Shown: one piece after another, positions 34,891-43,942 of the stretch
Numbering within the stretch: the first letter of the stretch is position 1
Layout of the letters: the number at the start of each line of letters is the position of its first letter
Assembly (NCBI RefSeq): GCF_030704685.1
Contig: NZ_JAUZDX010000022.1
Location: forward strand, 45,129 to 109,128
Direction of reading: 5' to 3'
DNA: 64,000 bases
Origin: Acidovorax sp. A1169
GTDB lineage: Bacteria; Pseudomonadota; Gammaproteobacteria; Burkholderiales; Burkholderiaceae_C
Position numbers and translations under genes: made by a program
The notes under the pieces: generated by a model
What the model saw: only the letters and a program-made list of their open reading frames with translations
What the model was told of the DNA's origin: nothing
Databases searched by the model: none

Positions 34891-35069
34891 GGTGTCTGCG
34901 GTGCCGCCGGGTCTTATATTTCCTTGAACCAATGCTCAACGAGCACGGGCTTGGTACATCGCCAGGGGAGCGTGATCATCTCGCGTCAGATGAACCCAAC
35001 ACCTGGCTGCCCTCGCCCACCTGAACCCCCGGTTCAGGATGAGGGTCCGGTAGCAATACCGCAGACACC
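34891..35069 (+). ncRNA. ssrS: 6S RNA
   Basis: About 179 nt downstream of zapA. The ends pair perfectly: GGTGTCTGCGGT at 34891-34902 with ACCGCAGACACC at 35058-35069. Further in, GCCGCCGGGTC and CCTTGAACC pair with the 3' half (GGTTCAGG, GGGTCCGG), leaving the large open bubble that mimics melted promoter DNA and binds sigma-70 RNA polymerase. Position behind zapA is the classical location. A terminator follows at once. Confidence 0.92.
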
Positions 35070-35076
35070 TATTCCC

Positions 35077-35113
35077 AAAATGGCTGCCCGAGCGATCCGG
35101 CAGCCATTTTTTT
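35077..35113 (+). terminator. Intrinsic terminator of 6S RNA
   Basis: An AAAATGGCTGCC / GGCAGCCATTTT stem closed by a 10-nt loop and followed by a T run up to 35113. It lies 7 nt after the 6S RNA terminal helix. Confidence 0.9.
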
Positions 35114-35340
35114 GCACAGGCCTTGCAGCAGGGCCACCGCACGCGACGGGCCCGGCAAACTGGCCCTGCCCAAGAGCTATGGCGCGCGCCGCAGCGGGCA
35201 GCCGCAGGCACCCATCCAAAGAGTCCAGGCCAGGCACACATGGGGCGTGCCCCGCCAGCGGCGCAAGACCTCGCGCACTACAATCCTGGCGCCACCTTGC
35301 GGTGCGTCCTGCTCCATTCAAAACCCTCTCACCCTTTCCC

Positions 35341-36156
35341 ATGCTCGACCCCCTCCTGATCGTTGAACTCGGCGTCCTCGGCCTGTGCACGGGTTTTCTC
35401 GCCGGGCTGCTGGGCATTGGCGGCGGCATGCTCATGGTGCCTTTCCTGACCTACATCCTGGGCGCGCGCGAGATCGCGCCGGACCTGGCGGTGAAGATGG
35501 CCATCGCCACCTCGATGGCCACCATCGTCTTCACCTCCATCTCCAGCGTGCGCGCGCACCACCAGCGTGGCGCGGTGCGCTGGGACATCGTCCAGCGCCT
35601 GGCGCCGGGCATCGTGATCGGGGGCTTCGCGGCCAGCCTGGGCATCTTCGCGCTGCTCAAGGGCTCGTCGCTGGCGATCTTCTTCGCGCTGTTCGTGAGC
35701 TTCTCGGCCAGCCAGATGCTGCTGGACAAGAAGCCTGCACCCTCGCGCCAGATGCCGGGCACCGGCGGGCAACTGGCCGCTGGTGGCGTGATCGGGTTCC
35801 TGTCGGGGCTGGTGGGTGCCGGCGGCGGCTTCGTGAGCGTGCCCTTCATGACCTGGTGCAACGTGGCCATCCACAATGCCGTGGCCACCAGCGCCGCGCT
35901 CGGGTTTCCTATCGCGCTGGCCAACGTGGTGGGCTATGCCGTCAGCGGGCAAACCGTGCAGAACCTGCCACCCGCCTCGCTGGGCTACATCTGGCTGCCC
36001 GGCCTGGCCGTGATCGCGGTGTGCAGCGTACTCACCGCACCGCTTGGCGCCAAGGCCGCGCACAGCCTGCCGGTCAAGCAGCTCAAGCGGGTGTTCGCCA
36101 GCCTGCTGTTCTGCCTGGCCGCGTACATGCTGTACAAGGGCCTCTCGTCCCTTTGA
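35341..36156 (+). CDS. TauE/SafE (TSUP) family permease
   Basis: A 271-residue membrane protein with about eight helices arranged as two repeats. Each half begins with the family signature: GFLAGLLGIGGGMLMVPFLT near residue 18 and GFLSGLVGAGGGFVSVPFMT near residue 155. These carriers move sulfite, sulfonates or other small organic anions. ATG 35341 is the first base after a pyrimidine-rich leader and no strong ribosome site is seen. The 227 nt between the 6S terminator and this gene contain nothing I can identify. Confidence 0.88.
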   Translation: MLDPLLIVELGVLGLCTGFLAGLLGIGGGMLMVPFLTYILGAREIAPDLAVKMAIATSMATIVFTSISSVRAHHQRGAVRWDIVQRLAPGIVIGGFAASLGIFALLKGSSLAIFFALFVSFSASQMLLDKKPAPSRQMPGTGGQLAAGGVIGFLSGLVGAGGGFVSVPFMTWCNVAIHNAVATSAALGFPIALANVVGYAVSGQTVQNLPPASLGYIWLPGLAVIAVCSVLTAPLGAKAAHSLPVKQLKRVFASLLFCLAAYMLYKGLSSL

Positions 36157-36181
36157 AACAAGCCCGGCTGGGCAGGGATGC

Positions 36182-38653
36182 TCAGCCCCCCTCAGGCTCG
36201 GGAGCGGGCTTCACAGCCACGGGTTGCGGCGCCGGCACCCCGGGCGGTGCCACGGTAGGCCGGCCCAGCAGGCGCCGAAAGTCCTCGGCCGGCAGGCCGG
36301 GCGCGCACAGAAACCCCTGGTAGTGGTCGCAGTGCATCTGCTGCAGCACGGCGCGCTGCACTTCGGTCTCCACCCCTTCGGCCACCACCTCGATGCGCAT
36401 CGCGCGGCCCATGCTGATGATGGCGCTGACGATGGCGCGGTCGCCATCGTCGTCGGGCAGGCCGCGCACGAAGGACTGGTCGATCTTGAGCTTGTGGATG
36501 GGCAGCTTCTTGAGGTAGGCCAGGCTCGAATAGCCGGTGCCGAAGTCGTCGATGGCCAGGCTCACGCCCAGGCCCGCCAGTTCGTGCAGGCGCTGCTCCA
36601 TCTCGGCGGCGTCCTGCAGCAAAATGGTTTCGGTCAGCTCCAGCTCCAGCAGTGTGGGCGGCAACTGGTGCACGGCCAAAAGGCGGGTGAGCCGCTCCAC
36701 GAAATCGGGCTGGCGGAATTCGAGCGCCGAGACGTTGACCGACACCACGATGGGGTGGCCGCTGTGGATCCAGGCCGCCGCCTCACGCACGGCCTGCTCC
36801 ATGACCCAGGCGCCCAGCGTGACGATGTAGCCCGATTCTTCGGCCAGCGGGATGAACATGCCGGGCGAGACGGAGCCGAACTCGGGGTCGGTCCAGCGGA
36901 TCAGCGCCTCGGCGCCGGTGATGGCACCGGTCTCCATGCTCACCTGCGGCTGGTAGTGCACGGCCATGCGCTGCTCGCCCAGGGCCTGGCGCATGGCGTG
37001 CTCCAGCTTCATGCGCGAGAGCAGGTTGGCGTTCATCTGCGGCTGGTAGAAGCCGTAGCTGCCCCGGCCGCGTTCCTTGACCTGGTACATCGCCGTATCG
37101 GCCTGCTTGATGAGCTCGTCCAGCGAGCTGCCGTCCTGCGGGTACAGCGCCATGCCGATGCTGCACTGGATCGAAAAGCCCATGCTGTCGAGCGTGAAGG
37201 GGCGCAGCATCTCATCCAGGATGCGGCGCGCCACGCTCTCGGCCACCACGGCATCACCGCCGTGCAGGTAGATCACGAACTCGTCGCCGCCCAGGCGGCA
37301 CAGCATGTCGGTCTGGCGCAGGCAGGTCTGCAGGCGCTCGGCCACCAGCTGCAGCACGCGGTCGCCGAACGGGTGGCCCAGCGAGTCGTTGATGATCTTG
37401 AAGCGGTCCAGGTCCAGGAACAAAATGGCAAAGCCGGTGTCGCTCTGGCGCGCGCCCTGGATCGCCGTGTCCACGCGCTGCGACAGCAGCAGCCGGTTGG
37501 GCAGGCCGGTGAGCACGTCGCTGTAGGCCAGCTCTTCGATGCGCTTTTGCGCGGCGTGCTGCAAGGTGAGGTCGCGCATGAAGCCGATGCTCTGCACCAG
37601 CCGGTCCTCGTCGTCGCGCAGCGCCACCCAGGACAGCTGCACGGCGCAGTAGGCGTCGTTCTCGCGCGGCAGCCACAACTCGCCCTCCCAGAAGCCCTCG
37701 CGCGCCCAGCCGGCCTCGACCTGGGCCATGAAGTCGGCATCGGGCCCGCCACCGAACAGCGAGGCTGCGCCCGCGCCCTCGAAGGCGCGCGCCGTCTTGC
37801 CCACCAGGCGCTCGCAGCCGGGGTTCATGCGCATCAGGCGGTGGTGGCTGTCGGCGATGAAGATCGCGTCCATGCTCGACTCGAACACCCGTGCCGCCAG
37901 GCGCAGGCTGGCCTGCACCTCGTTCTGGCGCGTGATGTCCCGAAACGAATACACCCGCCCCACGGCACGCCCCTGGCTGAACTGGGGCACCGAGCGGCGT
38001 TCCAGGCTCATGCCGTTGCGCAGCCCGAGGATGTCGATGCTCTCCTGCATGGGCTCGGCCACCACGGCGGCCAGGCGCTCGACATAGGTGGGCACGTCGG
38101 CCACCTGGTCGGCCATGTGGGCAAACAAGGCCTCGTCGTCGCGGCGCACCAGCAGCGGCGCCGGCACGTTCCACAGCTGGGCCAGCCGCTGGTTGAAGGC
38201 GCGCACCCGGCCATCGAGGCCGCACACGAGCATGCCGTCGGCGGCCGAATCGAGCGTGGCACGCAGCTCGGCGAGCAGGGTTTCGAGCTCGCGCTCCGTG
38301 GCCTGCTGGTGGCTGCGGTCCACCATGGTGACGAGGAAGGCCGTGCCGCCTTCGAGCCGGGGCACGCGCGTCACGCGCCGCTCCACCGCCACCAGAATGC
38401 CGGTGGCGTGCAGCACGCTGGTGTGCGAATGGATGCCGTCGGCCACCACGGCCGCCGGCTGGCTCCAGAAGATCTGGTCCTGCGGCGTGGCCGCCAGCAG
38501 GGTCACCGGCGTGCCCAGCATGTCGGCAATGCTCAGGCCCGTCAGGTGCTCGGCCGCCTGGTTGGCGGCCAGGATATACAGGGTCTTTTCATCGACGAGC
38601 CATACCGCCTCCAGCAAACCGTCGATCCATGCCTGCGGCAGCGGCCGAATCAC
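36182..38653 (-). CDS. PAS-GGDEF-EAL sensor protein (cyclic di-GMP turnover)
   Basis: An 823-residue soluble protein. Three PAS-like segments cover roughly residues 1-370 (the first around LYILAANQAAEHLTGLSIAD, the third around IFIADSHHRLMRMNPGCERL). The GGDEF domain has the intact motif RLGGDEFVIYL with an RQTD I-site five residues upstream. The EAL domain follows with GAEALIRW, DDFGTGYSSLAYL, KIDQSFV and VVAEGVET, consistent with an active phosphodiesterase. Start is GTG 38653, overlapping the stop of the HD-GYP gene by 4 nt (GTGA). Confidence 0.9.
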   Translation of the reverse strand: MIRPLPQAWIDGLLEAVWLVDEKTLYILAANQAAEHLTGLSIADMLGTPVTLLAATPQDQIFWSQPAAVVADGIHSHTSVLHATGILVAVERRVTRVPRLEGGTAFLVTMVDRSHQQATERELETLLAELRATLDSAADGMLVCGLDGRVRAFNQRLAQLWNVPAPLLVRRDDEALFAHMADQVADVPTYVERLAAVVAEPMQESIDILGLRNGMSLERRSVPQFSQGRAVGRVYSFRDITRQNEVQASLRLAARVFESSMDAIFIADSHHRLMRMNPGCERLVGKTARAFEGAGAASLFGGGPDADFMAQVEAGWAREGFWEGELWLPRENDAYCAVQLSWVALRDDEDRLVQSIGFMRDLTLQHAAQKRIEELAYSDVLTGLPNRLLLSQRVDTAIQGARQSDTGFAILFLDLDRFKIINDSLGHPFGDRVLQLVAERLQTCLRQTDMLCRLGGDEFVIYLHGGDAVVAESVARRILDEMLRPFTLDSMGFSIQCSIGMALYPQDGSSLDELIKQADTAMYQVKERGRGSYGFYQPQMNANLLSRMKLEHAMRQALGEQRMAVHYQPQVSMETGAITGAEALIRWTDPEFGSVSPGMFIPLAEESGYIVTLGAWVMEQAVREAAAWIHSGHPIVVSVNVSALEFRQPDFVERLTRLLAVHQLPPTLLELELTETILLQDAAEMEQRLHELAGLGVSLAIDDFGTGYSSLAYLKKLPIHKLKIDQSFVRGLPDDDGDRAIVSAIISMGRAMRIEVVAEGVETEVQRAVLQQMHCDHYQGFLCAPGLPAEDFRRLLGRPTVAPPGVPAPQPVAVKPAPEPEGG

Positions 38654-39978
38654 GCTCCACCCTCTTCGGGGACGGGGGCCACGGCACGCTCGAAGAAGTA
38701 GCAGATGCGCTTGCGCGGCGACAGGTAGTCGAGCGCCTCGCGCGGCAGCTGCGCAGGCTTGAGGCTGCGGCGTATGCCGAGCTCGGGCACCGTCTCCAGG
38801 TCGAGGATGGGCGCCTCGTCCTTGGGCACGCGCGGGTCGTGCACGATGACCTTGGGCCGCAGGGGCCGCGATGAGTTGACCGAGGCCACGATGGCATAGC
38901 GGTCGTTGACCAGCTGCACGATGGAGCCCGGCGGGTACACCCCCATCATGCGGATGAAGGCACCCAGCACCACGGCGTCGAAACGCGCCTTGTGCTGGGC
39001 GAAGATGACGGACAGCGCCTCGTGCGGGGTCAGCCCGCCCATGCCGCTGCCAGGGCTGCACAGGCGGTCATAGTGGTTCACCAGCGCCAGCACCTGGCCG
39101 GGGCGCGAGAGGTCTGCCGCCGTGAGCCGCATCGGAAAACCGCTGCCGTCCACCATTTCATGGTGCTGCGCAATGGCCAGCAGCACCGGCTTGCCCAGGC
39201 CCATGCGGCCCGCCAGCGCCACGGATTCGCGCACATGGCCTTCGTAGCGAGCGCGGTCGGGCGCGGGCATGTGGGCCTGCACGTTCTTGAATGCGTCGGG
39301 CAGGCGCATCTTGCCCACGTCATGGATCAGGGCGGCCACCCCCAGGTCCTGCAGGTCCTCGGCCATCATGCCCAGGGCCTTGCCCAGCAGCAGGCTGACG
39401 ACCAGCACATTCACGGGGTGCAGCGCACCGGGTTCGCCCACCCCCTCGGAGAGCAGGCGGATCACCGAATCGCCGTTGTTGAGCAGGTCGCTGACGCAGC
39501 CGGCCACCAGCACTTCGCCGTCGGTGCGGGCGCGTTCGGGGTGGTCCACGACCACCTTTTCCAGCGCCACGTAGCGGCGCGTGGCCTCGCCAAAGCGCTG
39601 GTTGCACTGGGCCAGGGCGCGGTTCTGCGCCTCCAGCTGCCGGCGCCTGCGGGCGGCGGCTTCGTCCACAGCGGGGTCGTGTGGCACAGCCAGCGGAGCG
39701 GGGGCCGTCGCCTCCCGCTCGGCGCCTGGATCATTGGCGGGCGGCGCCTCCTCGGGGCTGCCCAACGGGGGCAGCACCAGCTCGCGCAGGTCGGGATCGC
39801 TCTTCTTGGGGACGTAGCGCACCTCCGTCAGCCCCAGTTCGCGCAAGGTGGCGATCTGCTCGGCAGACGCCACCCGGAAACTGCTCACCGGAAACGGATG
39901 GTGCATCCAGCCCAGGTCGAGCTGGATGTACATGCCGATGCGCAGCTGGCTGATGTCGATGAGGATGGAAGAATTCAC
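38650..39978 (-). CDS. HD-GYP domain cyclic di-GMP phosphodiesterase with N-terminal DUF3391
   Basis: A 442-residue protein (if GTG 39978 is used; GTG 40002 is an alternative, and MNSSILIDISQLRIGMYIQL is the better match to the family start). The N-terminal DUF3391 segment (RIGMYIQLDLGWMHHPF) is followed by a Pro/Ala/Arg linker and an HD-GYP domain with HDVGKMRLP, HHEMVDGSGFP and a YDRLCS segment, so hydrolysis of cyclic di-GMP to pGpG or GMP is likely. It is coupled to the GGDEF-EAL gene, giving a synthesis/degradation pair in one operon. Confidence 0.88.
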   Translation of the reverse strand: MNSSILIDISQLRIGMYIQLDLGWMHHPFPVSSFRVASAEQIATLRELGLTEVRYVPKKSDPDLRELVLPPLGSPEEAPPANDPGAEREATAPAPLAVPHDPAVDEAAARRRRQLEAQNRALAQCNQRFGEATRRYVALEKVVVDHPERARTDGEVLVAGCVSDLLNNGDSVIRLLSEGVGEPGALHPVNVLVVSLLLGKALGMMAEDLQDLGVAALIHDVGKMRLPDAFKNVQAHMPAPDRARYEGHVRESVALAGRMGLGKPVLLAIAQHHEMVDGSGFPMRLTAADLSRPGQVLALVNHYDRLCSPGSGMGGLTPHEALSVIFAQHKARFDAVVLGAFIRMMGVYPPGSIVQLVNDRYAIVASVNSSRPLRPKVIVHDPRVPKDEAPILDLETVPELGIRRSLKPAQLPREALDYLSPRKRICYFFERAVAPVPEEGGA

Positions 39979-40331
39979 TTCGGGGCGTACGGGTGGAAGC
40001 ACGGCGGCACCGCTGCCACCATTGGTTACACCATTATCACCAGTTCTGAAGGCCTGTCTTGTCTTGCAATGTCATAGGACATAGCCATGGCGATACTGCC
40101 CCGAATTCGGTGATGCAATGCGCAATATCCCCGGGGAAAACCCTGCACCGGAGCGTTGCGCCAAAGCCTCGCTTCGCCTGCTGCCGCAGCCCCCAGAACA
40201 TGTTCTCAGAGCAGAGCTCCGGCAATGCACCGATCAAGCGCCCGTGCGATCCGTGCAACTGCGTAGGACGCGCAAAACAACAGGGGGTGGCAGCAGCGGG
40301 ATGTCCTTCACCTCCTGGCGGGCCGACTGTC
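39979..40331. other. Non-coding gap between the HD-GYP and COG2836 genes
   Basis: No convincing gene, RNA or terminator is seen. It should hold the promoter of the HD-GYP/GGDEF-EAL operon near its left end. The only regular feature is a perfect palindrome AGAACATGTTCT at 40195-40206 of unknown meaning. Base composition drops locally around 40020-40100. Confidence 0.5.
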
Positions 40332-41063
40332 TCACCGGCACCACAGCGAGGGCTTGTAGACCAGGTCCATCCACAGCGCCCAGCCGGCCGCCGCGCACAG
40401 CAGCCCCCCGGCCACGCGCGTGCCCCAGTCCGCCCGGGCATGGTTGATGCGGCTGCGCAGGCGCGACCAGAGCCACGGCCCGCCCACCAGCCACAGGCCA
40501 CTGCCCAGGGCGAACAGCGCCATGGTGGCGCCCCCCTGCACCGGCCCACCGCTGAGCGCCGCCACCAGCAGGGCCGAGTACAGCAGGCCGCAGGGCATCA
40601 GCGCCCAGAGCAGCCCGGCCGCACCCACGCCCCCCGCCCCCGCCGTGAGGGGCTGCACGCGCCGCCACACCGAGCGGCCCAGGCCCTCCACCCAGGCCGG
40701 CTGGCGCGCCTGCACCAGGAGCAAGAGACCCCAGGCCATGATGGCCAGGTGCAAGAAGGTCCAGGCCGGCTGCAGCGCGGCGGTGCGCTGGGTCAGCCAG
40801 GCCAGGCTGTCCATCGCGGTCGCAGCGGCCGCGCCCAGGCCCGCATAGCCGGCGACCCGCCCGCCATGGAAGGCCAGCAGCCGGCCCAGCACAAGCGATG
40901 CTGCGGGTTCAGCCAGCCCCGCGCCCCCCTGCCCGGCCCAGCGAACGGGTTGTTCCCCACCCTGCCCCACCAGCGCCCCGCACGGCGCCGCGCACATGGC
41001 CAAGCAGTGCGGGCCACCGGCCAGGCCCATCAGCAGCGCGGTCCAGCCCAGGGTGGCCAGCAT
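40332..41063 (-). CDS. COG2836-type sulfite exporter TauE/SafE family membrane protein
   Basis: A 243-residue membrane protein with about six helices. LMGLAGGPHCLAMCAAPCGAL carries the paired cysteines and histidine of the COG2836 subfamily (related to the DsbD transmembrane fold); the region WALMPCGLLYSALLVAALSG is the second hallmark. Members are often linked to cytochrome c oxidase and copper genes. It starts 2 nt after the hemN stop, so it is probably co-transcribed with hemN under Fnr control. Confidence 0.83.
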   Translation of the reverse strand: MLATLGWTALLMGLAGGPHCLAMCAAPCGALVGQGGEQPVRWAGQGGAGLAEPAASLVLGRLLAFHGGRVAGYAGLGAAAATAMDSLAWLTQRTAALQPAWTFLHLAIMAWGLLLLVQARQPAWVEGLGRSVWRRVQPLTAGAGGVGAAGLLWALMPCGLLYSALLVAALSGGPVQGGATMALFALGSGLWLVGGPWLWSRLRSRINHARADWGTRVAGGLLCAAAGWALWMDLVYKPSLWCR

Positions 41064-41065
41064 GG

Positions 41066-42448
41066 TCAGATGATCCGGGAGAATCTGGCGCGGTTGCGGT
41101 CGGCCTGCAGGTAGCGGTCGAACACCATGGCGATGCCGCGCACGAAGAACCAACCCATGGCCGAGACGGTGATGCCCTCGTCGGTCACGCTCACCAGGCC
41201 CTGCGCCTGCAGGCCCGCGAGCTGCTCCAGCTCGGCCGCAAACGTGCGCCGGAAGTCGATCAGCCAGCCCGCCTCGATGGATTCGAACAGCAACTCGCCC
41301 TGGCACATCAGCGCCATGATCACGGCGCGGCGCACCAGGTCGTCGCGGTTCAGCGCCAGACCACGCACCACGGGCAGGCGGCCCTGGTCCAGCAGGTCGT
41401 AATACTCGTCCAGGGTCTTGGCATTCTGGCTGTAGGTGGCGCCCACCCGGCCGATGGCCGAGACCCCGAGGGCGATCAGGTCGCAGTCGGGCTGGGTGCT
41501 GTACCCCTGGAAGTTGCGGTGCAGCCGTCCCTGGCGCTTGGCCACGGCCAGCGCGTCGGTGGGCAGCGCGAAGTGGTCCATGCCCACGTACACATAACCC
41601 GCGTCCATGAACTGCTGCAGCGAGCGCGAGAGCATGGCCACCTTGGAAGGCGCAGCAGGCAGCTCGGCCGGCACGATGCGCCGCTGCGGCTTGAAGCGCT
41701 CGGGCAGGTGGGCATAGGCATACAGGGCAATGCGGTCGGGCCGCAGCTGCTTGACCTGCTCCAGCGTGCGGTCGAAGGATTCAGGCGTCTGCCGGGGCAG
41801 GCCATAGATCAGGTCCACGTTGACCGAGTCGAAGCCCAGGCTGCGCGCCGCCTCCACCAGCGCAAACACCTGCGCGGCCGGCTGCACGCGGTGCACGGCC
41901 TTTTGCACGTCGGCATCGAAATCCTGCACGCCAAAGCTCAGGCGGTTGAACCCCAACCCGGCCAGCACCGCCAGGCGCTCGGGGGTCACCGTGCGCGGGT
42001 CCACCTCGATGGAGTATTCGCCGCCCGGCGCAAACGTGAAGCTGCGCTTGAGCACCGCCATCAGCTCGCGCAGCTTGTCGTCCGACAGAAAGGTGGGCGT
42101 GCCCCCACCCAGGTGCAGCTGGCTGACCACCTGGCCCGTGCCGCAGTGGGCCGTGTGCAGCTCCACCTCGCGCGCCAGATAGCGCAGGTACACGTCGCCC
42201 CGGTCGTGATGCTTGGTGATGATCTTGTTGCAGGCGCAGTAGTAGCACAGCGATTCGCAGAACGGGATGTGCACATACAGCGACAACGGCAGCGCCTTGC
42301 CCGGCGCACCGGCCTTGCGCTGGGCCAGTGCCAGCACATACTCGTCTTCGCCGAAAGCCTCGACGAAACGATCAGCCGTGGGGTAGGAGGTGTAGCGGGG
42401 ACCAGGCACGTCGAAGCGGCTCAGAAGTTCGGGCGTCACAGCGGTCAT
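41066..42448 (-). CDS. hemN: Oxygen-independent coproporphyrinogen III oxidase
   Basis: A 460-residue radical-SAM enzyme that decarboxylates coproporphyrinogen III under low oxygen for haem synthesis. The iron-sulfur motif is in PFCESLCYYCACNKI (C-x3-C-x2-C plus the extra HemN cysteine), after YTSYPTADRF at the N-terminus; LHLGGGTPTFL and GFNRLSFGVQDFD are further landmarks. The ATG has AAGGA about 10 nt upstream. It is divergent from fnr with an FNR box between them. Confidence 0.95.
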   Translation of the reverse strand: MTAVTPELLSRFDVPGPRYTSYPTADRFVEAFGEDEYVLALAQRKAGAPGKALPLSLYVHIPFCESLCYYCACNKIITKHHDRGDVYLRYLAREVELHTAHCGTGQVVSQLHLGGGTPTFLSDDKLRELMAVLKRSFTFAPGGEYSIEVDPRTVTPERLAVLAGLGFNRLSFGVQDFDADVQKAVHRVQPAAQVFALVEAARSLGFDSVNVDLIYGLPRQTPESFDRTLEQVKQLRPDRIALYAYAHLPERFKPQRRIVPAELPAAPSKVAMLSRSLQQFMDAGYVYVGMDHFALPTDALAVAKRQGRLHRNFQGYSTQPDCDLIALGVSAIGRVGATYSQNAKTLDEYYDLLDQGRLPVVRGLALNRDDLVRRAVIMALMCQGELLFESIEAGWLIDFRRTFAAELEQLAGLQAQGLVSVTDEGITVSAMGWFFVRGIAMVFDRYLQADRNRARFSRII

Positions 42449-42502
42449 GGGGAGCGGTTCCTTGTTGGGTACTGACTGTGCCGCAGCCTTTGCCCACCCA
42501 CC

Positions 42503-42516
42503 TTGACGCAGATCAA
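42503..42516. promoter_or_regulatory. FNR box between hemN and fnr
   Basis: TTGACGCAGATCAA matches the TTGAT-N4-ATCAA consensus at 9 of 10 positions. Its centre is 41.5 nt from a base near 42551, and CACAAT at 42539-42544 would serve as a -10, so a class II arrangement toward fnr is possible; it can also serve hemN on the other side. Confidence 0.75.
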
Positions 42517-42551
42517 GTGATCACGGAGTCGCAGGGCCCACAATTTGATGC

Positions 42552-43340
42552 ATGTCAGCCACCACCACGCTCCTCTCCCCGGATGCGATCCGTTCGCACC
42601 CCCAATCAGCTGCTGTGCCCATGAACCCGCTCACCATCAAAGTCGCCTGCTCCAACTGCAACCTGCGTGAGCTGTGCATGCCCGTGGGCCTGAACGACGA
42701 GCAGCTCACGCGCATCGACGAGATCGTGGCCGTGCGGCGCAAGGTCAAGCGCGGGGGCACGCTGTTCCACAACGGCGAGACCTTCACCTCGCTGTACGCC
42801 ATCCGCACCGGCTTCTTCAAGACCTGCGTGGCCACCGAGGACGGTCGCGACCAGGTGACGGGCTTTCAGATGGCGGGCGAGATCATCGGCCTGGACGGCA
42901 TCGTGAACGACCACCATACCTGCGACGCCGTGGCGCTCGAAGATGCCGAGGTCTGCGTGATGCCCTTCGACCGCATCGAAGAGCTCTCGCGCGAGGTCAC
43001 GGCCCTGCAGCACCATGTGCACAAGATCATGAGCCGCGAGATCGTGCGCGAGCACGGCGTGATGCTGCTGCTGGGCAGCATGCGCGCCGAGGAGCGCCTG
43101 GCCGCCTTTCTGCTCAACCTGGTGCAGCGACTGCACGCGCGCGGGTTCTCGCAGTCCGAGCTGGTGCTGCGCATGACGCGCGAAGAAATCGGCAGCTACC
43201 TGGGCCTCAAGCTCGAAACCGTGAGCCGCACCTTCTCCAAGTTCGCCGAGGACGGCATCGTCGAGGTCAAGCAGCGCCATGTGCGCATTCTGGATACCGA
43301 TGCGTTGAAACGCATCGTCAACTCGCAGACCTGTAGCTAA
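42552..43340 (+). CDS. fnr: Fnr-type oxygen-sensing transcriptional regulator
   Basis: A 262-residue CRP/FNR regulator. Cysteines for the [4Fe-4S] cluster are at 33, 36 and 42 (ACSNCNLRELC) with the fourth at 135 (DAEVCVMPFD), the same 93-residue spacing as in E. coli Fnr. The recognition helix KLETVSRTFSKF keeps the E, S and R that contact TTGAT. Active without oxygen, it should control hemN, the cbb3 genes and the stress gene. The start ATG 42552 would leave almost no leader if the class II promoter is right; MNPLTIKVACSN at 42621 is an alternative. Confidence 0.94.
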   Translation: MSATTTLLSPDAIRSHPQSAAVPMNPLTIKVACSNCNLRELCMPVGLNDEQLTRIDEIVAVRRKVKRGGTLFHNGETFTSLYAIRTGFFKTCVATEDGRDQVTGFQMAGEIIGLDGIVNDHHTCDAVALEDAEVCVMPFDRIEELSREVTALQHHVHKIMSREIVREHGVMLLLGSMRAEERLAAFLLNLVQRLHARGFSQSELVLRMTREEIGSYLGLKLETVSRTFSKFAEDGIVEVKQRHVRILDTDALKRIVNSQTCS

Positions 43341-43942
43341 GAGACTTGCAGGCGGGCCAGCACCTCGGTCTTGCCGCTGCGGTCTGCACGAAGGATCAGC
43401 GCCTCGCCCGAACTGGTGTTGGTGCTGGCCAGATCGGACAGCACGAACATATGGGTGAACCAGGCCTCGAAGCTTGCGCCCCGCGCCGACGCGGCCACCA
43501 GCGCCTGGCGCAGCTCGCGCAGGTGACCGGCACCGGTGGTCTCCGGCGCGCCGCGCGGCGAGCCCAGCGCGGGCCACACCTGGGGCGCGGCGAATGCCAG
43601 CGTGGCACTGTCGATGCAGCGGCACCAGGGGCTCGAAAGCACCTTGGCGGGCTGCAACTGGCGCTCCTTGAACCACGCCCCGGTGCGCCGCGCCTGCTCG
43701 CGCCCTTCTTCGCTGAGGTTGCGCTGCGTGCCGCAATCGCCCAGGCGAAACCCCGGTGGATCGAAGGTGCCGGGTGCCATCGCATGGCGGAACGCGGCCA
43801 CCACCCCGCCCTTGCGCAGCAGGGCCTCGGCCTCTGAATCCTGAGCGGCCCAGGCCTGCAGCGTGGTCAACGCCAGCCCGGCGCCCAGCACGGTGCGCCG
43901 GCCAACGACCGCTTCAGGCTGCGGGCTGGAAGGCATAGCCAT
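43337..43942 (-). CDS. Histidine phosphatase (phosphoglycerate mutase-like) family protein with Tat signal
   Basis: A 201-residue protein. A twin-arginine motif (GRRTVLGAGLALTTLQAWA) suggests export. The phosphatase motif reads AAFRHAMAPG, an RHx variant of the usual RHG, with LSEEGREQARRTGAWF and VLSSPWCRCIDSA following as in the family. The substrate is unknown. ATG 43942 or 43936 lies inside the end of the upstream metallo-hydrolase gene; the 3' end overlaps the convergent fnr stop by 4 nt. Confidence 0.82.
   Translation of the reverse strand: MAMPSSPQPEAVVGRRTVLGAGLALTTLQAWAAQDSEAEALLRKGGVVAAFRHAMAPGTFDPPGFRLGDCGTQRNLSEEGREQARRTGAWFKERQLQPAKVLSSPWCRCIDSATLAFAAPQVWPALGSPRGAPETTGAGHLRELRQALVAASARGASFEAWFTHMFVLSDLASTNTSSGEALILRADRSGKTEVLARLQVS

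Noticed and set aside
36044..38701. An 885-codon plus-strand frame opposite the GGDEF-EAL gene
   Set aside because: Shadow of the real gene; low-complexity His/Gln/Ala composition and no recognisable motif.
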